Positions 8,240-16,572 of a DNA stretch of 18,256 nt are shown here, in pieces. A program made the translations under genes and the position numbers. The notes under the pieces were generated by a model. The model ran no database searches and was not told where the DNA came from. It saw only the letters and a list, made by a program, of their open reading frames with translations. Within the stretch, counting starts at the first letter, position 1; each line of letters opens with the position of its first letter. The stretch covers positions 1 to 18,256 of the forward strand of contig QWPU01000018.1 of assembly GCA_003671065.1 (NCBI GenBank), written 5' to 3'. Origin of the DNA: Planctomycetota bacterium (GTDB taxonomy: Bacteria > Planctomycetota > Phycisphaerae > Phycisphaerales > SM1A02).

Positions 8240-8464
8240 TTACTTCTTTTTGGCGTCGAAGTACTTGCCGGCGAACTTCTTCTGGAAGCGTTCAACGCGA
8301 CCAAGGGTGTCGACAAAGGTCTTCTGACCAGTGAAGAACGGGTGTGAGCCCGACCAAATTTCGACATTCATTTCAGGCACAGTCGCGCCGACGGTCATGA
8401 CGACCTCGCCACGGAAGGTGACCTTGCATTCAGGGAAGTACTTTGGGTGCGTGTCTTTCTTCAT
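8240..8464 (-). CDS. rpmE: 50S ribosomal protein L31
   Basis: This 74-residue protein starts MKKDTHPKY and contains the family signature HPFFTG (41-46) and GRVERFQKKF. It is a large-subunit protein that helps bridge the two ribosomal subunits. Aligned without gaps to E. coli L31 up to HPFF, the four zinc cysteines C16, C18, C37 and C40 correspond to T16, R18, W37 and S40. The only cysteine (C13) is not at a ligand position. This is therefore a zinc-independent (C-minus) form. It is divergent from copA, with 268 bases between the starts, and is followed by an intrinsic terminator and prfA. Confidence 0.95.
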   Translation of the reverse strand: MKKDTHPKYFPECKVTFRGEVVMTVGATVPEMNVEIWSGSHPFFTGQKTFVDTLGRVERFQKKFAGKYFDAKKK

Positions 8465-8732
8465 TGTCGAGTCCAGTCTGAGTCAGTCGGTTCCCAGAAT
8501 GACCCCAAGGCAAACGCCTACAGGTCTTTGGGTGGGTCGGAGAGTCTACAAAGGCTTTCGGAAGTTGCAAGCGGTTGGTTGGGTTGTCGCAAGTCGAGCG
8601 ACGGAAGGTGCTCGCGTAGATCGGCGAAACGGGCTTCTCGGACGCCATTACGCTGCGTTCTCGTCCTGCAAATCAATCTGCAAGACTGCGTTACGCGCTG
8701 TGTCATGCAGCACCCACTGTGAAGCCCGCGCC

Positions 8733-10985
8733 ATGATGAACGCGTCCTCGACCGCTCTACCTGCACCAACCGAGATCACTCGAGTGGTGGCGATTGACGG
8801 CATGCACTGCGCCGCGTGCGCATCGAAAGTTGAATCGGCCGCGCGCAGTGTTGCGGGAGTGCGAGATGCGAGCGTGTCGTTTGCGGCGAAAAAATTGCGA
8901 GTGAGTTTCGATCCGACGCGCGTTGACCTCAGCGCAATCAATGCACGAGTTACACGCGCGGGATTCGCGCTTCGACTCGAACGCGATCCTGCCATTCGTG
9001 CCGCGCGTGAAGTGGCCGCGGCGCGAGCGTTGCGCAGGCGAGTAGTGATTGGCGCGGTGTTCTCGATCCCGTTGGTTGTGCTCGCGATGAGTCACGGCTC
9101 GATCGATGCATTCGCAGGATCAACTGCTGCGTGGTTGCAATGCGCGTTGGCTGCGCCGGTGTTCTTCTGGTGCGGTTGGCCAATTCATGCAGCCGCAGTG
9201 GCACAACTTCGCCGCGCAAGTAGCGACATGAACACGCTCGTGTCGGTTGGAACGAGCATCGCGTTTGCATCGAGCGCGTGGGCGTTGCTCACGCACGATC
9301 CATCAACAGGCGTGCACGCGCTTCACGGTCTGTGGTTTGAAGCGAGCGCGATCATCATTGTCTTCGTGTTGCTCGGTCGCTTGCTTGAAGCGCGAGCGAC
9401 TGCGCACGCGTCGGATGCGTTGCGAGCATTAGGCGCGCTGAGTGTTGCGCGCGTGTGCGTGATCGATGCGAACAGCACGGAGCGAGAAGTCGCAGCGGAC
9501 GACATCGCGATCGGCATGCGCGTGCGCGTGCGACCAGGCGAGCGAATTTCGGTCGATGGCCGCGTGATTGCAGGCGAAAGTGAAGTCGATGAGTCGATGC
9601 TCACAGGCGAGCCGCTCCCGCGCGCGAAGCGTTCTGGTGATCGCGTTGTGACGGGAACGATGAATTCATTCGGAGTGCTTGAGATTGAAGTGACTCATGC
9701 CGCAGGCGACAGCGTGCTCGCGCGCATTGTTGAAATGGTGGACGACGCGCAGATGACGAAGGCGTTGATTGCGCGCGTTGCGGATCGCGTGGCGGCGGTA
9801 TTCGTGCCGATCGTGCTGCTGATTGCTGCGATTACCGCAACTGCGTGGTGGATGTTCGCGCCTGCTGAAGTGCGCGCAGCGCTCGCGCTTGAAGCGGTGG
9901 TGAGCGTGCTAGTTGTCGCGTGCCCATGCGCGCTTGGACTCGCAACACCAGTCGCGATCATGGTTGCGTCTGGACGCGCCGCGCAACTCGGTGTGCTCTT
10001 TCGAACGGCCGCGGCGTTTGAAAAACTCGCGCTCGTCGAGGAGATCGTGTGGGACAAGACGGGCACACTCACGCTAGGCGCGCCGAGCGGGAAGGAAGTG
10101 ACTGCAACGCAGGGCAACACAATCGCACGCGTGTTGCGCGCGGCAGCTGCGTGCGAATCAGGAAGCGAGCATCCGATCGCGCGAAGCATCGTGAAGCACG
10201 CGATCGAACATGGCGTGGAGATTGTGCGTGCCACTGAGTTTCGCGCCGTTGCGGGACAAGGCGCGCGCGCGCGTGTTGAATTCGATGGAGTTGAAGCCAA
10301 TGTGCTAGTCGGTCGTGCCTCGTGGCTTGAGTCATTGGGCGTTTCGCTAGTTCATAAAGAGATTTCCAGTTCGACCGAAGTACTAGTCGCGCTTGAAGGC
10401 CGAGAGATCGGTCGCGTGACACTTGAAGATGCCGTGCGCGATTCGTCACGCGACGCGCTCAATGCGCTCAACACGCTCGGTGTGCGCGCACAACTTGCCA
10501 GCGGCGATAGCACGAGCGCGGCGCTTGCACTCGCAAAACAGCTTGATATCCCTGCAGATCGAGTGCACGGCGCCATGACGCCCGAATCAAAGGCAGCCTT
10601 CGTGCGCGAGCGACGCAACGACGGCGCGCGCGTCATTGCCTTCGTTGGTGACGGCATCAACGACGCGATCGCATTGGCTGCGAGCGATGTAGGCATCGCG
10701 ATGAGTTGCGGAACCGAAGTTGCTCAAGCAAGTGCGGACATCACATTGGTCTCATCAGATCTCCGTCGCATTCCCGATGCAATCGCGCTTTCGCGCCGCA
10801 CTCTCCGCATCATCAAGCAGAATCTCGTGTGGGCCTTTGGCTACAACCTCGTGCTCATTCCACTTGCAGCAGGCGCGTTGTGGCCATTCACTGGATGGAT
10901 GCTTCCACCGATGCTCGCAAGTGCCGCGATGGCGCTGTCAAGCGTGAGCGTCGTCGCAAACAGTCTGCGTCTTAGGCGCGCGTAA
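8733..10985 (+). CDS. copA: Cu(I)-exporting P1B-type ATPase
   Basis: This is a 750-residue copper efflux pump of the inner membrane. A single N-terminal heavy-metal-associated domain has GMHCAAC (23-29). Eight transmembrane helices follow, at about 104-120, 131-158, 165-187, 199-220, 351-376, 382-412, 695-717 and 724-746. The Cu(I) subgroup marks are CPC (397-399) in helix 6, YN (704-705) in helix 7 and MALSS (733-737) in helix 8. The P-type core has TGE (291-293), the phosphorylated aspartate D441 in DKTGT, SEHP (478-481) and GDGIND (639-644). The family's usual NDAPAL is NDAIAL here. The start at 8733 (or 8736) was chosen because the open frame upstream has no domain content and overlaps rpmE. 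No copper regulator or chaperone gene is nearby. Its stop overlaps the converging synthetase gene by 14 bases. Confidence 0.95.
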   Translation: MMNASSTALPAPTEITRVVAIDGMHCAACASKVESAARSVAGVRDASVSFAAKKLRVSFDPTRVDLSAINARVTRAGFALRLERDPAIRAAREVAAARALRRRVVIGAVFSIPLVVLAMSHGSIDAFAGSTAAWLQCALAAPVFFWCGWPIHAAAVAQLRRASSDMNTLVSVGTSIAFASSAWALLTHDPSTGVHALHGLWFEASAIIIVFVLLGRLLEARATAHASDALRALGALSVARVCVIDANSTEREVAADDIAIGMRVRVRPGERISVDGRVIAGESEVDESMLTGEPLPRAKRSGDRVVTGTMNSFGVLEIEVTHAAGDSVLARIVEMVDDAQMTKALIARVADRVAAVFVPIVLLIAAITATAWWMFAPAEVRAALALEAVVSVLVVACPCALGLATPVAIMVASGRAAQLGVLFRTAAAFEKLALVEEIVWDKTGTLTLGAPSGKEVTATQGNTIARVLRAAAACESGSEHPIARSIVKHAIEHGVEIVRATEFRAVAGQGARARVEFDGVEANVLVGRASWLESLGVSLVHKEISSSTEVLVALEGREIGRVTLEDAVRDSSRDALNALNTLGVRAQLASGDSTSAALALAKQLDIPADRVHGAMTPESKAAFVRERRNDGARVIAFVGDGINDAIALAASDVGIAMSCGTEVAQASADITLVSSDLRRIPDAIALSRRTLRIIKQNLVWAFGYNLVLIPLAAGALWPFTGWMLPPMLASAAMALSSVSVVANSLRLRRA

Positions 10986-13900
10986 CGCCAACCGCTTGCG
11001 TCGGCACACCTGCGTACACGGTGTTGGGCAGCAGCACTTCACGCTTCATCACGACTGAGTGCGGCAACACAATCGTGTGCGCGCCAACATCCGCGCCATA
11101 GAGCATGACGGTATTCGCGCCCACCGTCGCGCCATCGCGAATGTGCACATGATCGATCTTGAGCACGCGATCTTCAAAGGTGTGCGCTTGAAAGAGCGCT
11201 TGCACTGTGACATCGTCACCAAAGTGGAGCATGTCGGGATCGACCACATGTGAGAAACTCGGTCCAAGCAATGCGCGCTTACCGATGCGGCATCCCATGA
11301 GTCGCAGATATCCCACGAGTAACAGCGTGCCCTCAGTAAACGCGAGCGGCACCGACGCCCACATACCCCACGCGACATAAAGGAAATCCCATCGACTGCA
11401 CCAACAACTCCACAGCGGATGCGTGCCAGGTTTCACGCGACCAACGAGAAGCCACTTCAGCATGAGCACTGCGGTCACAAGAACGAGACACACCGCGAGC
11501 AGACTGGCGGGAAGTGCGACGCAACGAAACGCAAGAGGCGAGAGCGATGCTTCAGCACTTTCCATTGCGCGAAACCACACTAGCCCAAGCGCGAATGGGC
11601 CAATCGGAAGCACAAAGCGTGCGAGTTCCCATGCCCAACGATTGCAGCGACGAACGAGTGAAGGCTCGTGCGTGAATTCGCGCGGCGCTTCAACGATCTC
11701 TCTTCGAGGAAGTCGAAAGAGGGGATGCCCAAACCACGATTGACCTGTTTCAAACGGAAGTCCGTCGCCGCGCGTTGAGATGCCGACGAGTGTTTCTGGC
11801 GCAAGTCGCGTGCCTGCGGGAAGCACTGCGTGATTACCGATGAAACAACTTTCGCCAAGCACCACTGGCTCGATCGAAGCGGTTGTGGCGTGCAAGCGCG
11901 GACCTCCGAGATACACACCGTCAGCAAAGAATGTTTCTCGCCCGATCGTGACGGTGGATGGAATCACATCGGTAATTGTTGAGATCTCGCAACCGCGTCC
12001 AATCTTTGCGCCTGCGAGGTTGAGCCACATCGGCCACATGAGCGTTCCCGAAAGCCACTTTCCTGCGGCTTCAACGAGTGCTGATTGAAAGCTCAAACGA
12101 ATCGCGGTTGCGCTTCGCAGATCAAACGGTCGCGTGGGCGCGCGACCGAGCGCACGCACAAGCAGCGCTTCCATCACGACTGTGCCAACACCTGCGCACG
12201 CGATTGTTGCGCAGAGAAGCGCAATACCGCTCGCGCTAGGAAGCCACGACTGTTCGTTCGCGAAGAGGACATGCGTGATGGTGTCGGCATCGATGCCAAA
12301 GAGTCGGCACGCAAGCATCCATGGAAGAAGGATCGCGGTCACGATGCTTGCAAAGAGCACTGCAGCAAACAGAAGCACGAGCATTGATGGAAGTGGAGGG
12401 TCGACGCTCGGCGGCTGCGGTGCATGCGCGACGCGTGTGGCGGGAGTGCCATCAAGCACGGCAAAATCATGTCGTTCGCCCGCAGGAAGATACGACAGTG
12501 CGCGCAAGATGCTGCCTTCTCCAAGATCTGCGCCTGGGCCAAGCGCCGCGCGTGTTTCGAGCGTGGCACCTCGTCGCACACGCACTGGCCCGATGACAAG
12601 CGTGCCCGCTTCCAAGTCAACCGCGCGCAGTGATGCGTCTTGACCAATGGTTGCGAAATCATCGAGCGTGATGAGATCCCATCCACCATCGGTCAAGCGT
12701 ACGCCGCGATGAATGTGCACATGCTTGCCGATGCGCGCACCCAACGCACGAAGCGCAATCGGCGCAATACCTAACGCTTCGAAGAGTTCCCACGGCGCCA
12801 TGCTGACAAGCCGCACCACGATCCAATGACGCATGTGCCACATGCTCCATGCCCGAACTCGAGCGGGGGTGTAGCGGCCGATGAGCAGCCATTTGGCAGT
12901 AACTCCAGCAAGAATCGTGATTATCGCGTAGCCGCTCAGCGCGCACAAACCTGTGAGCACGAGCGCGAATGTGCCAAGCACACTGCTCTCGATCGTTGCA
13001 CCCAGCAGCGTGCCCGCGTCTGGAATCCACAGTAACTGTGAAGCGGTGCAGAGCAGCGCGATGATGAATGCTGCTTGAATCGCGGTTGCGCAGAATGGAC
13101 GCGACACGCCAGTCGTTGGCGCACGGATCGTTGCGATGCGCTCGATGGTTGGCACACGCGCATCGAGCACGCGCGAAGCATCACGAATCGTGCGGTGTTC
13201 GTAGGCAAGGCGCACGGTCGCTGCAATTGTTCGTGCGTCGGTGCGCATGCGCGAGATCGCAATTGCGATCGTGAGCGAGTCGAGAGCGAGATCATCGAAG
13301 AGATCCGCAGTGACGCTGAGCGCATCGCTTCGGCCGAGTGCGTGCGCGAACGCATCCGCCATGACGCGTTCCGTCGGAGGTTCTGCAGCGGTGTATTCGA
13401 TGTCAGCGTTCACCACCTGCGCCGTCGCAGGAAGTTGCTTTCGATCGATCTTGCCTCCAACACTGCGCGGAATGGCCGCGATTTCAACGATCAGTGCGGG
13501 CACCATGTAGGTCGGCAGTTGCGCGCTGAGAAAGTTCCGTAGTTCAAGCGCGTCGACGGACGCGTCGATGTTGGCGACAACATGTGCAACGATTCGCTTG
13601 CTCGAACCTTCGCCTTCGATGGTGCACGCTGCTTCGCGAATGCTCGAATGCGCAACAAGTTTCGCTTCGATAGCGCCGAGTTCGATGCGATATCCACGGA
13701 TCTTCACTTGCGCATCAATGCGACCGTGATAGTGAAAGTCGCCTGAAGCATCGCAGTGCACGAGATCACCCGTGCGATAGATCCGTCCAAGCGTCGCGTG
13801 TTCAACGAATCGCGCGGCAGTTGTCTCAGGTTGATTGCGGTAACCACGCGCGAGTGACGCGCCACCGATCACAAGTTCACCGTGCGAGTGATCAGTGATT

Positions 13901-15024
13901 TCGCGCAACGATAGATGCTCAGGATCAATGACCCACGCGAAGGTATTCGCAACCGCGCGACCGATTGTGACTGGTTCGTTTTCGTGCACCGTTGCACGCA
14001 GGCATGTCACCGTGCATTCAGTCGGTCCGTAGCCATTTTCAAGTCGTCTTCCGCGCGACCATGTATTGGCAAGATCCACGGGCAACGCTTCGCCGCCGAC
14101 ATAGAGCAGGTGAATCTTCGGAAGATCGCGCAGTGGATCCGCGCTTCCAAGCGTGCGCAGCAGAGTCGGCGGTGGACACAATACAGTGACGCTTTCGCGT
14201 TGAAGCCACGAGAGAAGATCAGGTCCAAGACGCGACGCTTCATCATCCATCACAACAACGGTTGCTCCAACAGCCCACGCAAGCCAGAGTTCCTCGACGC
14301 TCGAGTCGTAACTCGCCGACGAACCCTGCACGACGCGATCAGTGTGCGTGAGTTGAAACTCATGAATGTCACTCGTGACAAGATTCGCAATGCTCGCGTG
14401 CTCAATCTCGACGCCCTTCGGTGCGCCTGTCGTGCCTGAGGTGTAGATCACATACGCGAGACTCCGTTGATCAATGTCGCGATCAATGAAGCGTCGTCCT
14501 CGTGCATGCGCGGCGTCAATGTCACGCGGTGTGATCACTGACGCGTAGGCGCCACTTGCGGCGATGCTCTCTGCCCGCGCCGTATCGCAGACGAGCGCAA
14601 TTGCCTTTGAATCTCGAAGAATCTCGCTGGCCTGTTGCGCAGGGAACGCAGGGTCAATCGCGCAATACGCGCAGCCCGCTCGCATCGCGCCAAGCATTGC
14701 GGCGTAGAGGCGCGCGTCGGTGCGCGCGAGAGCGAGCGCAACAATGTTGTCGCTCGCGCCGTTGGTTGCAGCAATCGGCTCAACATATTCCGCAACAAGT
14801 TCCGCAACAGCGCGTGACAACGCATCGAGCTCGCGATAGGTCAATCGCACACGCGCCCGTGTACTCGTTGGAGGAATGTCCAGCGCGATCTTGTCTGCAA
14901 ACTTCACGCACGCACGCGCGAAGATGTCGGGAAGAGTTGCGCGTTCGTCAATTCGGGCGCGCGCACTTTCAGCAGCGTCATCAGCCACTGGCACGAGCAG
15001 ACCCAGCCAAAGGTGGTGGGACAA
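10972..15024 (-). CDS. Membrane-bound Pls-like single-module NRPS
   Basis: This is a 1350-residue synthetase. The adenylation domain (about 30-530) has A3 YTSGTTGAPKG, A4 YDSSVEE (239-245), A5 NGYGPTE (330-336), A7 YRTGD (416-420), A8 around VKIRGYRIELG and A10 GKIDRK (524-529). A carrier domain follows, with S583 in LALDSL for the phosphopantetheine arm. Then come six hydrophobic segments (about 647-669, 681-716, 881-909, 928-959, 1130-1153 and 1164-1196). They alternate with three soluble domains of left-handed beta-helix acyltransferase type (about 717-870, 960-1120 and 1197-1350; e.g. GARIGKHVHIHRG, GAKIGRGCEIS, GCRIGKRALLG). Condensation and thioesterase domains are absent. The order A-T-TM-C1-TM-C2-TM-C3 is that of epsilon-poly-L-lysine synthetase, which links monomers into isopeptide chains. 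Pocket residues read D-S-E-C-Y-G-G-V-T-K by hand alignment to GrsA, and the acidic third position suggests a basic amino acid. The start is uncertain: TTG 15024, GTG 14994 or GTG 14988. It overlaps the upstream SET gene. Confidence 0.9.
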   Translation of the reverse strand: MSHHLWLGLLVPVADDAAESARARIDERATLPDIFARACVKFADKIALDIPPTSTRARVRLTYRELDALSRAVAELVAEYVEPIAATNGASDNIVALALARTDARLYAAMLGAMRAGCAYCAIDPAFPAQQASEILRDSKAIALVCDTARAESIAASGAYASVITPRDIDAAHARGRRFIDRDIDQRSLAYVIYTSGTTGAPKGVEIEHASIANLVTSDIHEFQLTHTDRVVQGSSASYDSSVEELWLAWAVGATVVVMDDEASRLGPDLLSWLQRESVTVLCPPPTLLRTLGSADPLRDLPKIHLLYVGGEALPVDLANTWSRGRRLENGYGPTECTVTCLRATVHENEPVTIGRAVANTFAWVIDPEHLSLREITDHSHGELVIGGASLARGYRNQPETTAARFVEHATLGRIYRTGDLVHCDASGDFHYHGRIDAQVKIRGYRIELGAIEAKLVAHSSIREAACTIEGEGSSKRIVAHVVANIDASVDALELRNFLSAQLPTYMVPALIVEIAAIPRSVGGKIDRKQLPATAQVVNADIEYTAAEPPTERVMADAFAHALGRSDALSVTADLFDDLALDSLTIAIAISRMRTDARTIAATVRLAYEHRTIRDASRVLDARVPTIERIATIRAPTTGVSRPFCATAIQAAFIIALLCTASQLLWIPDAGTLLGATIESSVLGTFALVLTGLCALSGYAIITILAGVTAKWLLIGRYTPARVRAWSMWHMRHWIVVRLVSMAPWELFEALGIAPIALRALGARIGKHVHIHRGVRLTDGGWDLITLDDFATIGQDASLRAVDLEAGTLVIGPVRVRRGATLETRAALGPGADLGEGSILRALSYLPAGERHDFAVLDGTPATRVAHAPQPPSVDPPLPSMLVLLFAAVLFASIVTAILLPWMLACRLFGIDADTITHVLFANEQSWLPSASGIALLCATIACAGVGTVVMEALLVRALGRAPTRPFDLRSATAIRLSFQSALVEAAGKWLSGTLMWPMWLNLAGAKIGRGCEISTITDVIPSTVTIGRETFFADGVYLGGPRLHATTASIEPVVLGESCFIGNHAVLPAGTRLAPETLVGISTRGDGLPFETGQSWFGHPLFRLPRREIVEAPREFTHEPSLVRRCNRWAWELARFVLPIGPFALGLVWFRAMESAEASLSPLAFRCVALPASLLAVCLVLVTAVLMLKWLLVGRVKPGTHPLWSCWCSRWDFLYVAWGMWASVPLAFTEGTLLLVGYLRLMGCRIGKRALLGPSFSHVVDPDMLHFGDDVTVQALFQAHTFEDRVLKIDHVHIRDGATVGANTVMLYGADVGAHTIVLPHSVVMKREVLLPNTVYAGVPTQAVGVTRA

Positions 15025-15550
15025 GGTGCGGTGCCAATCGGCCTACGCGTGCGCGCTGTTGCTCGCGGGTGAGATGCATGAATCCGCGCACGAGGCCTAA
15101 GCACGATGGTGCCCCACATCCGCATTGAAACGGCTCAGCCATCGAGGCTTCAGTCGTCGTGTAATCGAAGGTGATCTGTTCACCTTCTTTGATCGCGCGT
15201 ATCGCATAGAGCGCACAACCTTGCACGCGCGCATTTGGTTCGCACGAGTGATTCAGAAATCGCCACGGATGACGCGTTCGCATCGCTTCGGTTTGCTCAC
15301 CGCCTTCAAAGTGCCCATCGCACTCGATATGCAAGTCGACATCGAGTTGAATCGAGTAGCGAGTCGGATGCTTCTGCATGCGCCCCTCTATCGAGAGCAC
15401 TCGTGCGCCGCGCGTGAGATCGCGAGTGGCAAATAGCCCGACACCGTGCGGGGTGTCGCGTACGGCGCAGGCGAGAGGATGAATAGCAGAGGGTGCTGAC
15501 GTCGGAGCAATTTGATGCAAGGTCGGAGTCCAATGGTTGCGTCGCCGCAC
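14981..15550 (-). CDS. SET-domain protein-lysine methyltransferase
   Basis: This is a 189-residue protein if it starts at GTG 15550, or 179 if at TTG 15520. No in-frame ATG lies in the usable region. SET marks are GVGLFATRDLTRGARVLSIEG (36-56), the SAM-site FLNHSCEPN (98-106) and ITFDY (126-130). A post-SET zinc motif CxCxxxxC (C143, C145, C150) in CGCGAPSC follows. It should transfer methyl groups from S-adenosylmethionine to lysine side chains, with an unknown substrate. The open frame continues upstream to 16069, but that part is antisense-like shadow inside the methyltransferase gene and has no SET content. Its TGA stop (14981-14983) lies inside the 5' end of the synthetase gene, so the two are translationally linked. 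The upstream methyltransferase gene ends at 15627. A role in modifying the synthetase product or its precursor is possible but unproven. Confidence 0.85.
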   Translation of the reverse strand: MRRRNHWTPTLHQIAPTSAPSAIHPLACAVRDTPHGVGLFATRDLTRGARVLSIEGRMQKHPTRYSIQLDVDLHIECDGHFEGGEQTEAMRTRHPWRFLNHSCEPNARVQGCALYAIRAIKEGEQITFDYTTTEASMAEPFQCGCGAPSCLGLVRGFMHLTREQQRARVGRLAPHLVPPPLAGSARASG

Positions 15551-15626
15551 AATACAAGAAGTTGGCTCTAAAGACGAGTCAATGCACTGACAACGCTTGC
15601 GCCGTTGATCATCCGATCGAGAGCGC

Positions 15627-16565
15627 TCATAGTTTTTCGGCGATGATCTCAAGAACCGTTGGTGTGACAAAGATCGAAGCGGGATCGTGCTCGGCTTCAT
15701 CAACGGCGCGAAGCACTTCGGCTGCCCATGCTTCGTTGCGAACGCCAAGTTCGACCAGTCGTGGCGCGTTGGTGCGCACGAAACCTGCTGGCCAGTTCCA
15801 CGCCGTTTCACCGGGCCGCGCTGCGAAGGCGATGGGGCGCGCTGATCGAATGGAAAAACCGCGATCAACGAGCAATCGCGGCAGTATTCGAGCGACATCA
15901 GGTTCGCCGCCTTGCGCGCGCCAACTCTCGTACACCGCAGCAACGAACTCGGTGATCGCGCTTCGAGGGGGGACGATTTGAAAGCTCGAGTACTCGACAT
16001 ACTCGTGCAAGACCACGACTCCGCCGCGTTTGAGCGTACGCGCGAACTGATCGACCAATCGGCCAACATCGGGCACGAAGCACGAGACCCAACGGCACCA
16101 GATCGCGTCGAGATTGGTGAGCGAGGGATTGCCCTGCATCAGCCCGTCGTGCATGAGATCGGCTTCAACAGTGGTGATGTGATCAAGGTCAGCGGCAGCA
16201 GCTTGTTCAGCGAGCGCCGACAGAAACCGCGCGCTCCGCTCGATGGCCACCACGCGACCGCGCGGACCAACCAACCGCGCCAGATCCAGCGACGCAAATC
16301 CTGGTCCCGCGCCGAAATCACCGACGGCAGCGCCCTCAATGATCCCCGCATCATTCCACGCACGATGCACTTCATCGCGCCATACACCATGTTGGAAGCC
16401 AAGGCGTCGGATCTCATCATCGTGCGTTCCGAGGACATAGTCGCGCTCTGCATCAGCACGAGGTGGGACCGATCGAGAGTCACTGCGAGTCATGCACCCG
16501 TTGTAGCAGCAGCGACTTCGCGCAACCGAATCAAGCCGCAACGGACAATCAAGAATTCCGCGCAT
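15627..16565 (-). CDS. Class I SAM-dependent methyltransferase
   Basis: This is a 312-residue protein from ATG 16565, or 288 residues from ATG 16493 (MTRSDSRSV). I consider the latter more likely, because it leaves about 79 bases for promoters before the divergent gene and because the first 24 residues are cysteine- and arginine-rich without family similarity. The Rossmann-fold motif I is VGDFGAGPGFASLDLA (81-96), the acidic end of strand 2 is in VVAIERS (105-111), and a motif IV region is LDAIWCRWVSCFVPD (152-166). LKRGGVVVLHEYVEY (178-192) follows. The segment DYVLGTHDDEIRRLGFQHGVW before motif I is typical of a group of small-molecule methyltransferases. The substrate is unknown. It is the first gene of a likely minus-strand operon with the SET protein and the Pls-like synthetase. 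Confidence 0.85.
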   Translation of the reverse strand: MRGILDCPLRLDSVARSRCCYNGCMTRSDSRSVPPRADAERDYVLGTHDDEIRRLGFQHGVWRDEVHRAWNDAGIIEGAAVGDFGAGPGFASLDLARLVGPRGRVVAIERSARFLSALAEQAAAADLDHITTVEADLMHDGLMQGNPSLTNLDAIWCRWVSCFVPDVGRLVDQFARTLKRGGVVVLHEYVEYSSFQIVPPRSAITEFVAAVYESWRAQGGEPDVARILPRLLVDRGFSIRSARPIAFAARPGETAWNWPAGFVRTNAPRLVELGVRNEAWAAEVLRAVDEAEHDPASIFVTPTVLEIIAEKL

Positions 16566-16572
16566 TAGGACG

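Noticed and set aside
8603..8609. GGAAGGT, half of a CueR-like operator, before copA
   Set aside because: The matching ACCTTCC half-site is missing at the required spacing, so copper control cannot be claimed.
8331..8732. Upstream extension of the copA frame to an ATG at 8331
   Set aside because: It would overlap rpmE in antisense, and the residues before MMNASS resemble no copper ATPase N-terminus.
15552..15582. TTGACT and a distant TTGTAT as a promoter for the SET gene
   Set aside because: The spacing of 19 bases and the poor -10 match make it unreliable.
15551..16069. Upstream extension of the SET frame to an ATG at 16069
   Set aside because: It lies inside the methyltransferase gene on the same strand in another frame, and the added sequence has no domain content.
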